NCBI GenBank assembly: GCA_964351865.1
Contig: CAYGPJ010000002.1
Location: forward strand, 85,327-149,326
Reading direction: 5' to 3'
Length of the DNA: 64,000 bases
Source of the DNA: JBCDJI01 sp964351865
GTDB lineage: Bacteria; Verrucomicrobiota; Verrucomicrobiia; Methylacidiphilales; JBCBYL01
The position numbers and the translations under genes are program-made. Under the pieces are notes generated by a model. That model ran no database searches and was not told the origin of the DNA. It saw nothing but the letters and a program-made list of their open reading frames with translations. Position 1 is the first letter of the stretch. Every line of letters begins with the position of its first letter. Below, in pieces: positions 16,955 to 25,946 of this stretch.

Positions 16955-19173
16955 AAACCGTCACCACCCCCGAGCACGCAGATCAGGCAAAGGAAGCAGA
17001 CCTGTTGCCGAAAGCTAAAAATGACTTTCCGTTGGTAGCCTTGGCCGGCCCGCCTAATACCGGAAAAACCACTCTGTTTAATCTTCTAACCGGCCTACGC
17101 CAACGCACTGCGAATTACCCGGGGGTCACCGTGGAAATCTCCAAGGGCCGGATGCAGATCGATGATCAGTGGATTGACCTGATGGACTTACCCGGCACCC
17201 ATTCCCTGAACTCCGGATCACCCGATGAACAAATCGCTATCGATATTCTACAGGGAAACGGTCAACACCGTCCGGATGTGATCGTCAATGTGATTGAAGC
17301 GGCCCGTCCCCGTAACGGCTTACTCGTCGCCTGGCAAATCGCTGCCTTTGATATTCCGCAAGTGCTGGTTTTTAACTTCGCGGATGAAGCCACAAAATTC
17401 GGTCATCACCTCAATCCCGAGGCAATCTCAGCCACACTCGGCTGTCCGGTCGTCCTTGCTTGCGGCAAACAAAAACAGGGACGCAGCGAACTCCATGCCG
17501 CGATTTCGCAAGCCCTGCAACACGGACACAAGCTCCCCCCGCTGACCTATCCGCAATCCGTTACCCAACAAGCGACCGAGTTACAGCAAGCATTGCAACA
17601 GGATGGTGGTATTGAAATCAGCACCGCCTTAGCTCGCCGCGCGCTCTTTGATGCTCGCAGCACGCCCGATCAGGGACGCTGGACGGAAGAAAAGCGACAG
17701 CAGTTCCTGAGCAAAGCTCGCTCCGAGATCATGACATCCGGCTACCACCCCTATGCGGTCGAAAGCCGACTGGTGGAAGCGCAATTGGTGAAACTGCGTG
17801 AACAGCAGGTCATCCCGCCGGAACTGCCCGCACACTACCATCCTATCGACCGCCTGCTGCTCCACCGTATTCTGGGACCTGTCATTTTCCTGTTCACCAT
17901 GGGGTTGTTGTTTCAGGCGGTCTATTCATGGTCCGGACCTGCCATGGACGGGATCGACTTCGTTTTCACCTGGCTGGCAGACACCATCAGTCCGCACCTC
18001 GCATCCATGCCACTACTGCAAGGTCTCATCACCGACGGGGTTATCCTGGGAGCCGGTGGTGTTGTTATTTTCTTGCCGCAGATCATGATCCTCTACGCGT
18101 TGGTCACCCTACTGGAAGACATCGGCTACCTGTCACGCGCCGCCTTTCTGTCTGACAAATTCTTTTCGTGGTGCGGCCTCAACGGTCGCAGCTTTGTACC
18201 GATGATCTCCAGCTTCGCCTGCGCCATTCCCGGCATCATGGCCGCACGCACCATCGAATCCAGAACCGTGCGTCACACCACCGCCTTGCTGGCCCCCTTG
18301 ATGAGTTGCTCCGCCCGACTGCCGGTTTACGTATTAATCATCGGCATCCTGATTGAACCCCGATACGGCTCATTGATCGCAGGCTTGAGCCTGCTGGCCT
18401 GTCACCTGCTGGGAGCCACGGTCGCCATGACGGGTGCCTGGCTGTGGAACCTGATCCGCCGCCATAAATCTCAGGGCGGGCTGCTGATGCAGATTCCGCC
18501 CTTGCGACTGCCGCATTGGAGTAACGTCTACCATCGCGTCATCTCGCGTGCCGCTGATTTCCTGCGCACCGCCGGCACCATCATTCTGGCTGCCAGTATC
18601 ATTATCTGGGCGCTGGCCACCTTCCCGCAGCCAACCACCGTGGGAGAAAAAGCGCGCCAACAGGCGGAGCAATCGCTACCTACCGATACCCCCCCGGCGG
18701 AGGCTGCTGCCGCGATGCAGACCGCCGAACAACAAGCGTATTTCCAGCAAAGCTACCTCGCGCGTTTCGGAAAATCCATTCAGCCGATATTTGCTCCGGC
18801 CGGATTCGATTGGAAACTGACCGTCGGCGTAGTCGCCAGCCTGCCCGCGCGTGAGGTGATTATCGCAACCCTCGGAACCATCTACGGCATTGCCGACGCC
18901 GACGAAGAGAGCACCGGCCTGCGTGCCGCCATCGCACATGATGTCTGGCCGGACGGCCCCCGGGCCGGAGAACCGATCATGACACTCGCCACCGGACTCT
19001 CCGTCATCGTTTTCTTTGCCCTCTGCATGCAGTGTTGGGCCACGGTGTCGGTGTTGTGGCGCGAGCTGGGACTGCGCTATGCCGTCTCCACCTTTTTCGG
19101 ATACACCCTGCTGGCCTGGCTCGGCGCGGTAGCCACCTACCAACTGGTCTATTGGATCACCACCCACTCATGA
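16951..19173 (+). CDS. feoB: Ferrous iron transport protein B
   Basis: This 741-residue Fe(II) transporter starts at the ATG overlapping the feoA stop. Residues 25-190 form the G domain: G1 GPPNTGKT at 33-40, the ANYPGVTVE switch and G3 DLPG at 79-82. After a helical linker, eight or so membrane helices follow with two Gate motifs, including FVPMISSFACAIPGIMAARTI and LMSCSARLPVYVL, and a later SLPAREVIIATLGTIYG. The G4 region reads FNFADEA where FeoB usually has NMxD, a mild variant. It lies in the inner membrane. Confidence 0.96.
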   Translation: MKTVTTPEHADQAKEADLLPKAKNDFPLVALAGPPNTGKTTLFNLLTGLRQRTANYPGVTVEISKGRMQIDDQWIDLMDLPGTHSLNSGSPDEQIAIDILQGNGQHRPDVIVNVIEAARPRNGLLVAWQIAAFDIPQVLVFNFADEATKFGHHLNPEAISATLGCPVVLACGKQKQGRSELHAAISQALQHGHKLPPLTYPQSVTQQATELQQALQQDGGIEISTALARRALFDARSTPDQGRWTEEKRQQFLSKARSEIMTSGYHPYAVESRLVEAQLVKLREQQVIPPELPAHYHPIDRLLLHRILGPVIFLFTMGLLFQAVYSWSGPAMDGIDFVFTWLADTISPHLASMPLLQGLITDGVILGAGGVVIFLPQIMILYALVTLLEDIGYLSRAAFLSDKFFSWCGLNGRSFVPMISSFACAIPGIMAARTIESRTVRHTTALLAPLMSCSARLPVYVLIIGILIEPRYGSLIAGLSLLACHLLGATVAMTGAWLWNLIRRHKSQGGLLMQIPPLRLPHWSNVYHRVISRAADFLRTAGTIILAASIIIWALATFPQPTTVGEKARQQAEQSLPTDTPPAEAAAAMQTAEQQAYFQQSYLARFGKSIQPIFAPAGFDWKLTVGVVASLPAREVIIATLGTIYGIADADEESTGLRAAIAHDVWPDGPRAGEPIMTLATGLSVIVFFALCMQCWATVSVLWRELGLRYAVSTFFGYTLLAWLGAVATYQLVYWITTHS

Positions 19174-19346
19174 AACCACATCTGGATATATTCATCGTCG
19201 GGCTGCTTATTTTAGCCGCCAGCGCATACATCCTCTACCTCATCGGCAGAAGATGGCTCTGGAAGAAAAGTAAATCGGGGGCACCTGCCACCCCGACCTG
19301 CGGCTGCTCCGGTTGCCCTGAAAACGATATTTCAAAGCCATCCTGA
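19170..19346 (+). CDS. FeoB-associated Cys-rich membrane protein
   Basis: A 58-residue protein whose start overlaps the feoB stop by four bases. It has one membrane helix (about residues 7-28, IFIVGLLILAASAYILYLIG), a basic KKSKSG stretch, and then a cysteine cluster CGCSGC. This is the layout of the small FeoB-associated family (FeoC-like position), thought to help Fe(II) passage or assembly of the transporter. It completes a three-gene feo operon. Confidence 0.85.
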   Translation: MKPHLDIFIVGLLILAASAYILYLIGRRWLWKKSKSGAPATPTCGCSGCPENDISKPS

Positions 19347-19357
19347 GCACCAATCAG

Positions 19358-19640
19358 CTAGTAGTGCATTGCACATACTTTGACCAATAATACCAAATCC
19401 TTTGAGTCAGAAAATGTAGTTATAGGCAACTTGCGCGGGCACAATAGTTGTGATTCGGTATAAGGTAGTGCGTCTTGTCCCAAGGCGCTGGTTCCCGTTC
19501 TGCTATAAGATAACATTCAGCGTCACCCCGCAGCGGTTTGAGACAAACCGCACTACCCGCCACAGCAGATGGCACAGAACGACTAGACCGTGCAACATGA
19601 TAAGTCGGGAACTGTAGGCCGTGCTTGCATCTCGGCTTGA
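19358..19640. repeat. Cluster of palindromic repeats downstream of feo
   Basis: CTAGTAG at 19358 begins an end-type motif. Bases 19464-19557 form an inverted unit running from GGTAGTGCG to CGCACTACC. Its left hairpin is GCGTCTTG/CAAGGCGC and its right one GCGGTTTG/CAAACCGC. From 19583 a CTAGACCGTGCAACATGATA motif, nearly as at 63822, leads into a TGTAGG hairpin head at 19613. The 336-base interval between feo and the helicase therefore consists mostly of repeats. Confidence 0.7.
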
Positions 19641-19682
19641 TTCGGATGCCGAGGTGGTACCTCGGCATTCCGCAGACAAGCT

Positions 19683-21095
19683 CTACTCGGATCTGGATGA
19701 AGAGTTGCTGCGACTGCGTCCGCGACTCTGTCCCTGCCCGCGGGAACGTTTGCGCTCCGCATTGGAACGACCACCTCCACCACCGGATGAGAAGCCTCCG
19801 CCGCCACCACCACTGCGGCGACCACGTCCACCTCCACCACGGTTTCCACCGCGACTCCGTCCCTTGGCGCCACGACCGGCACCGCTTTTAGAACGCAGGT
19901 ATCCGTCCGCGATGTCCTGACTGTGATAAGGATGATCTTCCAGTACCGGAATGCTCTTGCTGATCAGTTTTTCCACTTCACGCAGCTTGTCGTATTCGTC
20001 ATGGGCACAGAATGAAAGTGCCATGCCGACCGCTTCCGCCCGGGCGGTACGTCCGATCCGGTGTACATAAGCTTCAGGATCATCCGGGAGATCATGGTTG
20101 ATCACCAGCGTAATCCCCTTCACATCAATCCCACGTGCCGCCACATCAGTGGCCACCAGCACCCGCACCCGCTTGGTGCGAAACGCCGTCAAAGCGCGCT
20201 CGCGAGCATTCTGGCTTTTATCGCCATGAATCGCTTCCACGCGAATGCCTTCGCTTTTTAATTTCTTAGATAGCTTTTCGCAGCCGTGTTTGGTGCGACC
20301 AAAGATCAGCGTCAATGGCTTTTCTTCTTCCGCCTGCTGCTCTTTGAGCAGATCCAACATAAAGGACATCTTCTTCTCTTTTTCCAGGAAGCACATGTAT
20401 TGCTCAATCTTATCCGCCGTCATCTGCTTCGACGCGATCGTTACTTCGATCGGATCTTTCAGCATGGATGCCGCCAGGCTACGCACCTTCGGTTCCATCG
20501 TGGCCGAGAAAAACAACGTCTGACGATCACCCTTGATCATCGCCACGATCTTCTTCATGTCATTGATGAAACCCATATCCAGCATGCGATCTGCTTCATC
20601 CAGCACGAAGTGTTCGACATCATGCAAGTTCACATGACCTTCGTTGATCAAATCCATCAAGCGACCGGGAGTCGCCACCAAAACATCCACGCCACGGGAT
20701 AGAGCGCGAATCTGCGGGGTGTATCCTACGCCGCCATAGACCAGTGCTTTATAAAAGCGGATATGCTTGCCGTAAGTATCGAAGCTCTTCATCACCTGCA
20801 CCGCCAGTTCGCGGGTCGGCACCAGAATCAGTGCGCGCACTGATTTAGGTTTGGATTTACGAGGGCTTTCGCTCAAGTGGTGGAGGATCGGCAGTGCAAA
20901 CGCCGCCGTCTTACCGGTGCCGGTTTGCGCACATCCCAGAACATCGCGTCCTTCGATGATCGGAGGAATCGCTTGCGCCTGAATCGGCGTCGGCGTGTCG
21001 TAGTTTAAATCACTCAGCGCGCGTTTAAGCGGTTCAGAGAGTGCAAAGTCTTTGTACAAAACCTGTACGGGTGCTTGTGTTGGTTCTTCAGTCAT
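19683..21095 (-). CDS. DEAD-box RNA helicase with long RGG-type tail
   Basis: A 470-residue helicase with the Q motif DTPTPIQAQAIP, AQTGTGKT at residues 56-63, VLDEADRMLDMGF, SAT, ARGIDV and HRIGRTAR. From about residue 405 the tail is low-complexity Gly/Arg/Ser (GGNRGGGGRGRRSGGGGGG). Such tails bind RNA and often drive condensation and cold-shock or ribosome-assembly roles. The second domain and tail differ clearly from the helicase at 1553-2746, so this is a paralogue with a separate job. It is monocistronic as far as can be seen. Confidence 0.95.
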   Translation of the reverse strand: MTEEPTQAPVQVLYKDFALSEPLKRALSDLNYDTPTPIQAQAIPPIIEGRDVLGCAQTGTGKTAAFALPILHHLSESPRKSKPKSVRALILVPTRELAVQVMKSFDTYGKHIRFYKALVYGGVGYTPQIRALSRGVDVLVATPGRLMDLINEGHVNLHDVEHFVLDEADRMLDMGFINDMKKIVAMIKGDRQTLFFSATMEPKVRSLAASMLKDPIEVTIASKQMTADKIEQYMCFLEKEKKMSFMLDLLKEQQAEEEKPLTLIFGRTKHGCEKLSKKLKSEGIRVEAIHGDKSQNARERALTAFRTKRVRVLVATDVAARGIDVKGITLVINHDLPDDPEAYVHRIGRTARAEAVGMALSFCAHDEYDKLREVEKLISKSIPVLEDHPYHSQDIADGYLRSKSGAGRGAKGRSRGGNRGGGGRGRRSGGGGGGFSSGGGGGRSNAERKRSRGQGQSRGRSRSNSSSRSE

Positions 21096-21427
21096 AGTCG
21101 TTATATTGAAACCCGACCTCCGACAGCAATATGAAGTTAATCACAGCTGAACTCGGAATCAGGACTCATCCTTATTTCGATGAAATATTGTTGTAAGCTA
21201 TTATAGCTATCCTGATGGGGTATCTCATCGACGGGACACGATCAGGGCACAGCAACGGTGCCCGAAAATGCTTTCTCGCTCCGTCCTGCGGACTCCTCGT
21301 CCGCGACTGCTGCTAAGTGCCTAGGGAAAATTGAGATAAGCACAAGCAAAGAATTCACAAATCGCATAAAACTTTCAAAAAGAGTTTGCCACACGAGCGT
21401 CAATGTCGTTTAATTTCACCTCAATTC

Positions 21428-21498
21428 GCGGCGGTCGTTTAGTGGTAGGACTCTAGCCTTCCAAGCTAGTAGCGAGAGTTCGATTCTCTCTCGCCGCA
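21428..21498 (+). tRNA. tRNA-Gly (TCC)
   Basis: The 71-base cloverleaf has acceptor GCGGCGG pairing with TCGCCGC plus discriminator A, and anticodon stem CTAGC/GCTAG with loop CTTCCAA (anticodon TCC). The T arm is GAGAGTTCGATTCTCTC. CCA is not encoded. Its 3' end is repeated twice downstream. Confidence 0.95.
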
Positions 21499-21671
21499 AA
21501 TTATTCTAATAACTCAAAGGTTTCTACGACTCATTCGATGTAGCAGACCTGTAGGCTAAAAGAATCGAACTCGAGCGTAAAAGCGAGCCTGCCTGCCGTA
21601 AAACGGCAATCCAAACCCTGTTAAAAGGTAACAACATCCCGCAGAGAATGAAGGCAGCGCCTTCATTATAA

Positions 21672-21691
21672 TTCGATTCTCTCTCGCCGCA
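21672..21691 (+). repeat. Exact 20-bp copy of the tRNA-Gly 3' end
   Basis: TTCGATTCTCTCTCGCCGCA is identical to bases 21479-21498 of the tRNA. Copies of tRNA 3' ends like this are the usual att scars of tyrosine-recombinase elements. The 173 bases between tRNA end and this copy carry no gene. Confidence 0.75.
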
Positions 21692-21848
21692 TTCCTTAAT
21701 ACTTTAAAGTTTACTTCAACTAGTATAAAGAGAACCCGCCACCTGCTCGCAAAAGCATTCGGAGTAGCCTTGGCGTAGGCGGGAATGCGCCTCATCGAAT
21801 CTTCGATGATCTTCCCTATGGTCAGATTGTAGAACTTTCAGTTCTGAC

Positions 21849-21861
21849 CTCTCTCGCCGCA
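21849..21861 (+). repeat. Second, shorter copy of the tRNA-Gly 3' end
   Basis: CTCTCTCGCCGCA repeats the last 13 bases of tRNA-Gly. It is shorter than the first scar, so more decayed or produced by a different event. 13 bases alone could be chance, but the position directly after the first copy argues for an origin from the tRNA. Confidence 0.5.
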
Positions 21862-22295
21862 GATTTTCTAAAACTTCTTCATGTTTCTCAGCTTGTTCGA
21901 AGATTTCTTTGTTTCGGCTGTGGATTCATTTAGCTGTGTCAATGCCTTCACAAATGCTACTTCGGAAATTCTCAAGCTCTATTACTCCGGCGGTATCTGG
22001 GTTATAAATCCATTCTTGGTCGAATATGGTATTGAAACGCGAGAATGGGGTCAGAAACGCGAGAATGGCTATCAGGTGACGATATTGACACACTCATCCA
22101 AATTGCCGCCTCCATTCGTAATAAGTCACTATTGGTCTGGCCTTTTATAAAACCCTTTCCCCTCTTCCCGCCTGTGAACGGGAACCCCCGACCCAGTGAG
22201 TCGGGACTTCCTTGACTACCTTGGCTGACTTCACAAATCTTGACTTCCAGCTTAATTGCTCAATTACTTATCCACTTAATCACTTTACCCACATC

Positions 22296-22796
22296 ATGAC
22301 GGTTGGAGAGCTACTGGAAAAACACAAACTTGCCACCCTCGGCGTCCTCGGCGCGGGGGTTGCAGCCCTATTGGCCGTGGTGGCGTTGTTTCTCTTTGTC
22401 CGGAGCGGCTGCGGTGAGGATCTGGATCAAAGTGGCGAACAGTTTGCCCAACAGGCGATTGAAACGATCACCACCTGGGACCACGAGGCAGTGCTCGACC
22501 TGATGCCGCCTCAGGCCCGAGATCAACAGCAACTCGTTTCCTATATGAAAAATTCCTGCTCCGCACTGCGGATTCGCCTCGGCTCCCGGATAGAGCCCGT
22601 TGACATCAAAGGCGATGCGAAAGGGCGGTTTGACTTGAACCAGATGGCCTACGCCACCGCCACGTTTTACAGTCGCTGCACCTTTCGACACGGCCATGCC
22701 ACGATCTCGATTGATCTCTACAAGAACGTGAAAATCGCAGGCCCCAACGGCCCCTGGCTTCTCTTGAACGTCCGATACTCGGATATTGAAGAGTAG
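22296..22796 (+). CDS. Membrane-anchored hypothetical protein
   Basis: Starting at the ATG at 22296 (MTVGELLEKHKLA), the protein has 166 residues. It has one membrane helix near residues 14-40 (LGVLGAGVAALLAVVALFLFV) followed by a soluble domain of about 120 residues facing the periplasm. That domain has four cysteines and a repeated amphipathic pattern resembling NTF2/DUF4878-like small domains (FAQQAIETITTWDHEAVLDLMPP), which is only an impression. An upstream in-frame ATG at 22212 would add 28 residues before the helix and is less likely. Function unknown. Confidence 0.65.
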   Translation: MTVGELLEKHKLATLGVLGAGVAALLAVVALFLFVRSGCGEDLDQSGEQFAQQAIETITTWDHEAVLDLMPPQARDQQQLVSYMKNSCSALRIRLGSRIEPVDIKGDAKGRFDLNQMAYATATFYSRCTFRHGHATISIDLYKNVKIAGPNGPWLLLNVRYSDIEE

Positions 22797-22825
22797 ACGG
22801 AGGCCGGGAAACCATCATCCTCGAT

Positions 22826-23008
22826 CTACGGGGTCGTGGCTTCAACCTTAGCCAAGGCTACGGCTCGATCCTCCTTCACATAAAGTTTCGGCGTGACGGG
22901 CAAGGTGACTCTGGAAGGATCTATACGGGGATTGGCAGGCAAATTTCCATTGGCCGCCCCCCTCTCCTCATACTTTTTATCTGTGAGGAACCATGGGCTT
23001 GTTTGGCC
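22826..23008 (-). pseudogene. Possible C-terminal fragment of an unidentified protein gene
   Basis: On the reverse strand, 60 codons are open between two stops with no ATG. They read like a real protein tail, with segments such as PWFLTDKKYEERGAANG and RIDPSRVTLPVTPKLYVKE. The end (RAVALAKVE) overlaps the AGCCTTGGC repeat motif seen at 1122. Either a truncated gene end captured by a repeat, or chance. Confidence 0.25.
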
Positions 23009-23089
23009 CTAGTCTTAACGGGTGTGCCTTTATTCCAAACCTATAATGGCTCAAAGATTTGGAATGAGGTGCTGAAGGTGCCAGTTCGT

Positions 23090-24058
23090 TCAGCTTAACT
23101 GAGCGAGGATGCGGTCTGTAGTTTCTGCAATCGCTAGCGTTTCCTCCAGCGGCATTAAGCCACACTCCTTAAGCCCCTGCTGCAGCGCCTCATGCACCGC
23201 CTTAATCTCATAGGAAAACCCGGCGGCCCGATCAAAAGGAAGACGCATCCGAATCACTTCCTGATTGAAGCGATGCAGTTCCACTTCCTCTGCCGCAAGG
23301 AAAAGTTCAGGAATGACAATCCGTCCTGCGGTGCCGGCAATTTCCACCCGATTTTCTGAAGGGCTGCTCACGGCACAACTCAACATGGCCATGCGACCCT
23401 CCGGATAGCGGAAGATACTCACGGTCTGTTCATCCACTCCGGTAGTGCCTATCTCAGCCAAAGCAACTACCTGCTCAGGTTGCTGCCCCATGACCATACT
23501 GGCCAGCGATACCGGATAGATCCCGGTGTCGAGCTGGGCACCACCTGCCAACTCCGGATTGAATAAGCGGTGTTCGGGATCAAATGGCATCCGGATACAG
23601 AAGTCGGCCCGCAGCATTTTCAGACTGCCGATTTCCCCCGCTTCTATCCACGTCATCATCTGGCGAATCGCCGGGAGAAAGCGTGTCCACATTCCTTCCA
23701 TCAGAAAGCAATCCGATTCACGCGCTTTGGCGACGATCTGACGACATTCCTCTGCATTGGTCGCTAGTGGTTTTTCACAAAGCACGGCTTTACGTGCTTC
23801 CAACGCGAGCAAGCAGTTTTCCAGATGAAAATTGTGCGTGGTTGCGATGTACACGGCATCCACATCATCGCAATCGAGCAACGCTTCATAGGAATCATAG
23901 TCATTCGGCACTCCATGTTCAGACGCGAACGCCGCGGCTTTGCCCGGAGTGCGTGAAGCACAGGCGACCACTTCGCCATCGCTGACGAGTTTCATACTGT
24001 GCATGAATTTTACGGCGATGGAGCCGCAACCCAAAATCCCCCAGCGGGTCGATTTCAT
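23090..24058 (-). CDS. Gfo/Idh/MocA family NAD(P)-dependent oxidoreductase
   Basis: This 322-residue protein starts with the Rossmann motif WGILGCGSIA. It carries the family catalytic EKPLATNAEE (Lys near residue 97) and the second-domain GGAQLDTGIYPVSLASMVMG. Such enzymes oxidise or reduce sugars, inositols and related polyols, or trans-dihydrodiols. Upstream on the same strand are a fucose-type permease and a sulfatase, so a role in degrading a sulfated deoxysugar or other polysaccharide sugar is plausible. The 149-base gap to the permease leaves co-transcription open. Confidence 0.88.
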   Translation of the reverse strand: MKSTRWGILGCGSIAVKFMHSMKLVSDGEVVACASRTPGKAAAFASEHGVPNDYDSYEALLDCDDVDAVYIATTHNFHLENCLLALEARKAVLCEKPLATNAEECRQIVAKARESDCFLMEGMWTRFLPAIRQMMTWIEAGEIGSLKMLRADFCIRMPFDPEHRLFNPELAGGAQLDTGIYPVSLASMVMGQQPEQVVALAEIGTTGVDEQTVSIFRYPEGRMAMLSCAVSSPSENRVEIAGTAGRIVIPELFLAAEEVELHRFNQEVIRMRLPFDRAAGFSYEIKAVHEALQQGLKECGLMPLEETLAIAETTDRILAQLS

Positions 24059-24207
24059 GATGAATCACCTTCCCGTAAAAAAAACAATAGATCTGTCACG
24101 CATGTCACGTTATCCCCAATCATCTAGACTTTTGTTTCACTGGCGCAGATCAAAATGGGGACGACGTTTCAACCAGCGCTCCCCATCTGATCCCAATGAT
24201 TTACACT

Positions 24208-25701
24208 TTAATTCTGTGAGGCACGTCGTAAAGCCATATAGCCGTAACCCGCAATAATGACAAAACAGAGCACCACCAGATAGAAGGAACCGCGGGTGGC
24301 AGTCGTTCCCATGAAACTATCGAAATCCATGATCTGTCCCTGGAAGCGGGTCATGAAGACTCCGCCCACGATCGCGAAAATCAAACCGGCGGAACCGAGC
24401 TTGGCGTCCTCCCCTACTCCATCAAGTGCCAGACCATAAATGGTCGGGAACATCAGCGACATACAAGCAGAGATCAACACCAGCGAATACAGCCCCGGCA
24501 TGCCTTGCAAATAAATAGCCCCTAGGGTGAACAAAACTCCACCAGCACTCAGAATCAACAGCAACTTACTGGGAGCAATATACTTCAGGAAGAAGGTACA
24601 AATGAAGCGGCTGGAGAGAAAGATCACCATCGCCATGATGTTAAAGTTCTGAGCGGTGGCTTTGTCGATACCGAGTTCATTTTCAGCATACTGAATAATG
24701 AAAGTCCAGGTCATGATCTGTGCCCCCACGTAGAAGGTCTGCGCAACCACTCCGCCTACATAGTTGGGATTGGCAAACAGTCGTTTAACCGTTCGACCGA
24801 AATGCACATCATGATCGCGATCCGGAGAGCTGGTATTGGGTAGTTTTGAGAATACAAAGATCAACATCACGCCAAAGACGACAATGCCGATGACGGTGTA
24901 GGGCAGCGAAACCAGCTTGAGATCATTCTGTTGCAGTTCGCGATGGGTCATGCCTTGAAAGGAAACAATTTTACCGTCTTTATAATCCTGCAGTGCCTGA
25001 GAGGCCACGTCGGTAGCCAGCGGATCCAGGCTGTCCACATAGGCTTTCACGTTGGAATCGTTAACGCGTTCTCTTGGCTCTGACTTTAGGAATGGCGGAA
25101 TATAGTGCTCGGTTTGAACTTGGGCTACGGGTTGCCGTTCGGCATGGAATCCGTTCACATCATTCTTGAAATCCTCTACCTGGATCGCAGATAGAATGAC
25201 CGTTCCCGCAATAAACATCCCCGTCAACGATCCGATCGGATTGAATGCCTGCGCCAGATTAAGTCGGCGTGTTGCGGTTTCGGCCGGCCCCATCGACAAA
25301 ATGTAGGGATTGGCGGTCGTCTCCAGAAAAGCCAACCCAAACGTTAAAATATAGAGCGCAATAATGAAGAGATTGAAGTTCGCTCCAGCGGCAGCAGGAA
25401 TCGAAAGCAAGGCTCCCACCGAATACAGTACCAAGCCCAGGATAATCCCCGACTTGTAGGAGTATTTACGAATAAAGATCGCGGCCGGTAGCGCCATGGT
25501 GGCATATCCGCCATAAAATGCCATCTGCACCCAGGTGCTCTGGGCATTGTTAATCACAAAGACATCTTTGAAAACGGCGACAAGCGGATTGGTGACATCA
25601 TTGGCGAATCCCCACAGTGAAAATAAACTGGTGACCAGAATGAATGAAAAGAGGAACTTTCTTGGAACCACCGGAACCGAATTAACTGCTGTACTCATCA
25701 T
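24208..25701 (-). CDS. Sugar:H+ symporter, FucP-like MFS family
   Basis: The 497-residue protein has about 12 membrane helices and the FHS-family start LFSLWGFANDVTNPLVAVFKDVF. The segment AFLETTANPYILSMGPAETATRRLNLAQAFNPIGSLTG is close to L-fucose permease FucP, which holds its substrate-binding Asp/Glu in these helices. A large hydrophilic insert (about residues 165-250) lies between the two six-helix halves and is longer than in FucP. The likely substrates are fucose, galactose, glucose or related sugars. It is encoded between a Gfo/Idh oxidoreductase and a sulfatase. Confidence 0.9.
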   Translation of the reverse strand: MMSTAVNSVPVVPRKFLFSFILVTSLFSLWGFANDVTNPLVAVFKDVFVINNAQSTWVQMAFYGGYATMALPAAIFIRKYSYKSGIILGLVLYSVGALLSIPAAAGANFNLFIIALYILTFGLAFLETTANPYILSMGPAETATRRLNLAQAFNPIGSLTGMFIAGTVILSAIQVEDFKNDVNGFHAERQPVAQVQTEHYIPPFLKSEPRERVNDSNVKAYVDSLDPLATDVASQALQDYKDGKIVSFQGMTHRELQQNDLKLVSLPYTVIGIVVFGVMLIFVFSKLPNTSSPDRDHDVHFGRTVKRLFANPNYVGGVVAQTFYVGAQIMTWTFIIQYAENELGIDKATAQNFNIMAMVIFLSSRFICTFFLKYIAPSKLLLILSAGGVLFTLGAIYLQGMPGLYSLVLISACMSLMFPTIYGLALDGVGEDAKLGSAGLIFAIVGGVFMTRFQGQIMDFDSFMGTTATRGSFYLVVLCFVIIAGYGYMALRRASQN

Positions 25702-25946
25702 AGATTAGTGACTTATTTGTTGTTCTTATTGTTCAATGGTTAATTTTCTCACAGGAAAATCATCATAACTATTACCCCTTTTTAAAAAGCTGAGGCAATG
25801 AACCATCTCATGGGAAGGCTAACTTATTGTCAACAGAATACATCATTACTACTTTCATATTTTTGGGAGAACTATTGAGTCACTTCATCGAATGAGGTGT
25901 AGCCCCACTCATGCTGCACTTCGAGAATTTCGCTGATGTTAAATGA

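Larger units (their letters stand above)
21096..22295. other. 1.2-kb stretch with tRNA-Gly and repeats, no convincing protein gene
   Basis: The stretch holds tRNA-Gly (21428-21498), two partial copies of its 3' end, and a direct repeat of GAAACGCGAGAATGG (22034-22048 and 22054-22068). A CCCGAC/GTCGGG hairpin lies near 22187-22205. Open frames at 21881-22150 and 21556-21795 have no recognisable content. It looks like scarred, formerly mobile DNA. Confidence 0.6.

Noticed and set aside
21881..22150. 89-codon open frame after tRNA-Gly
   Set aside because: No family likeness, odd composition, and it contains the GAAACGCGAGAATGG direct repeat. Treated as non-coding.
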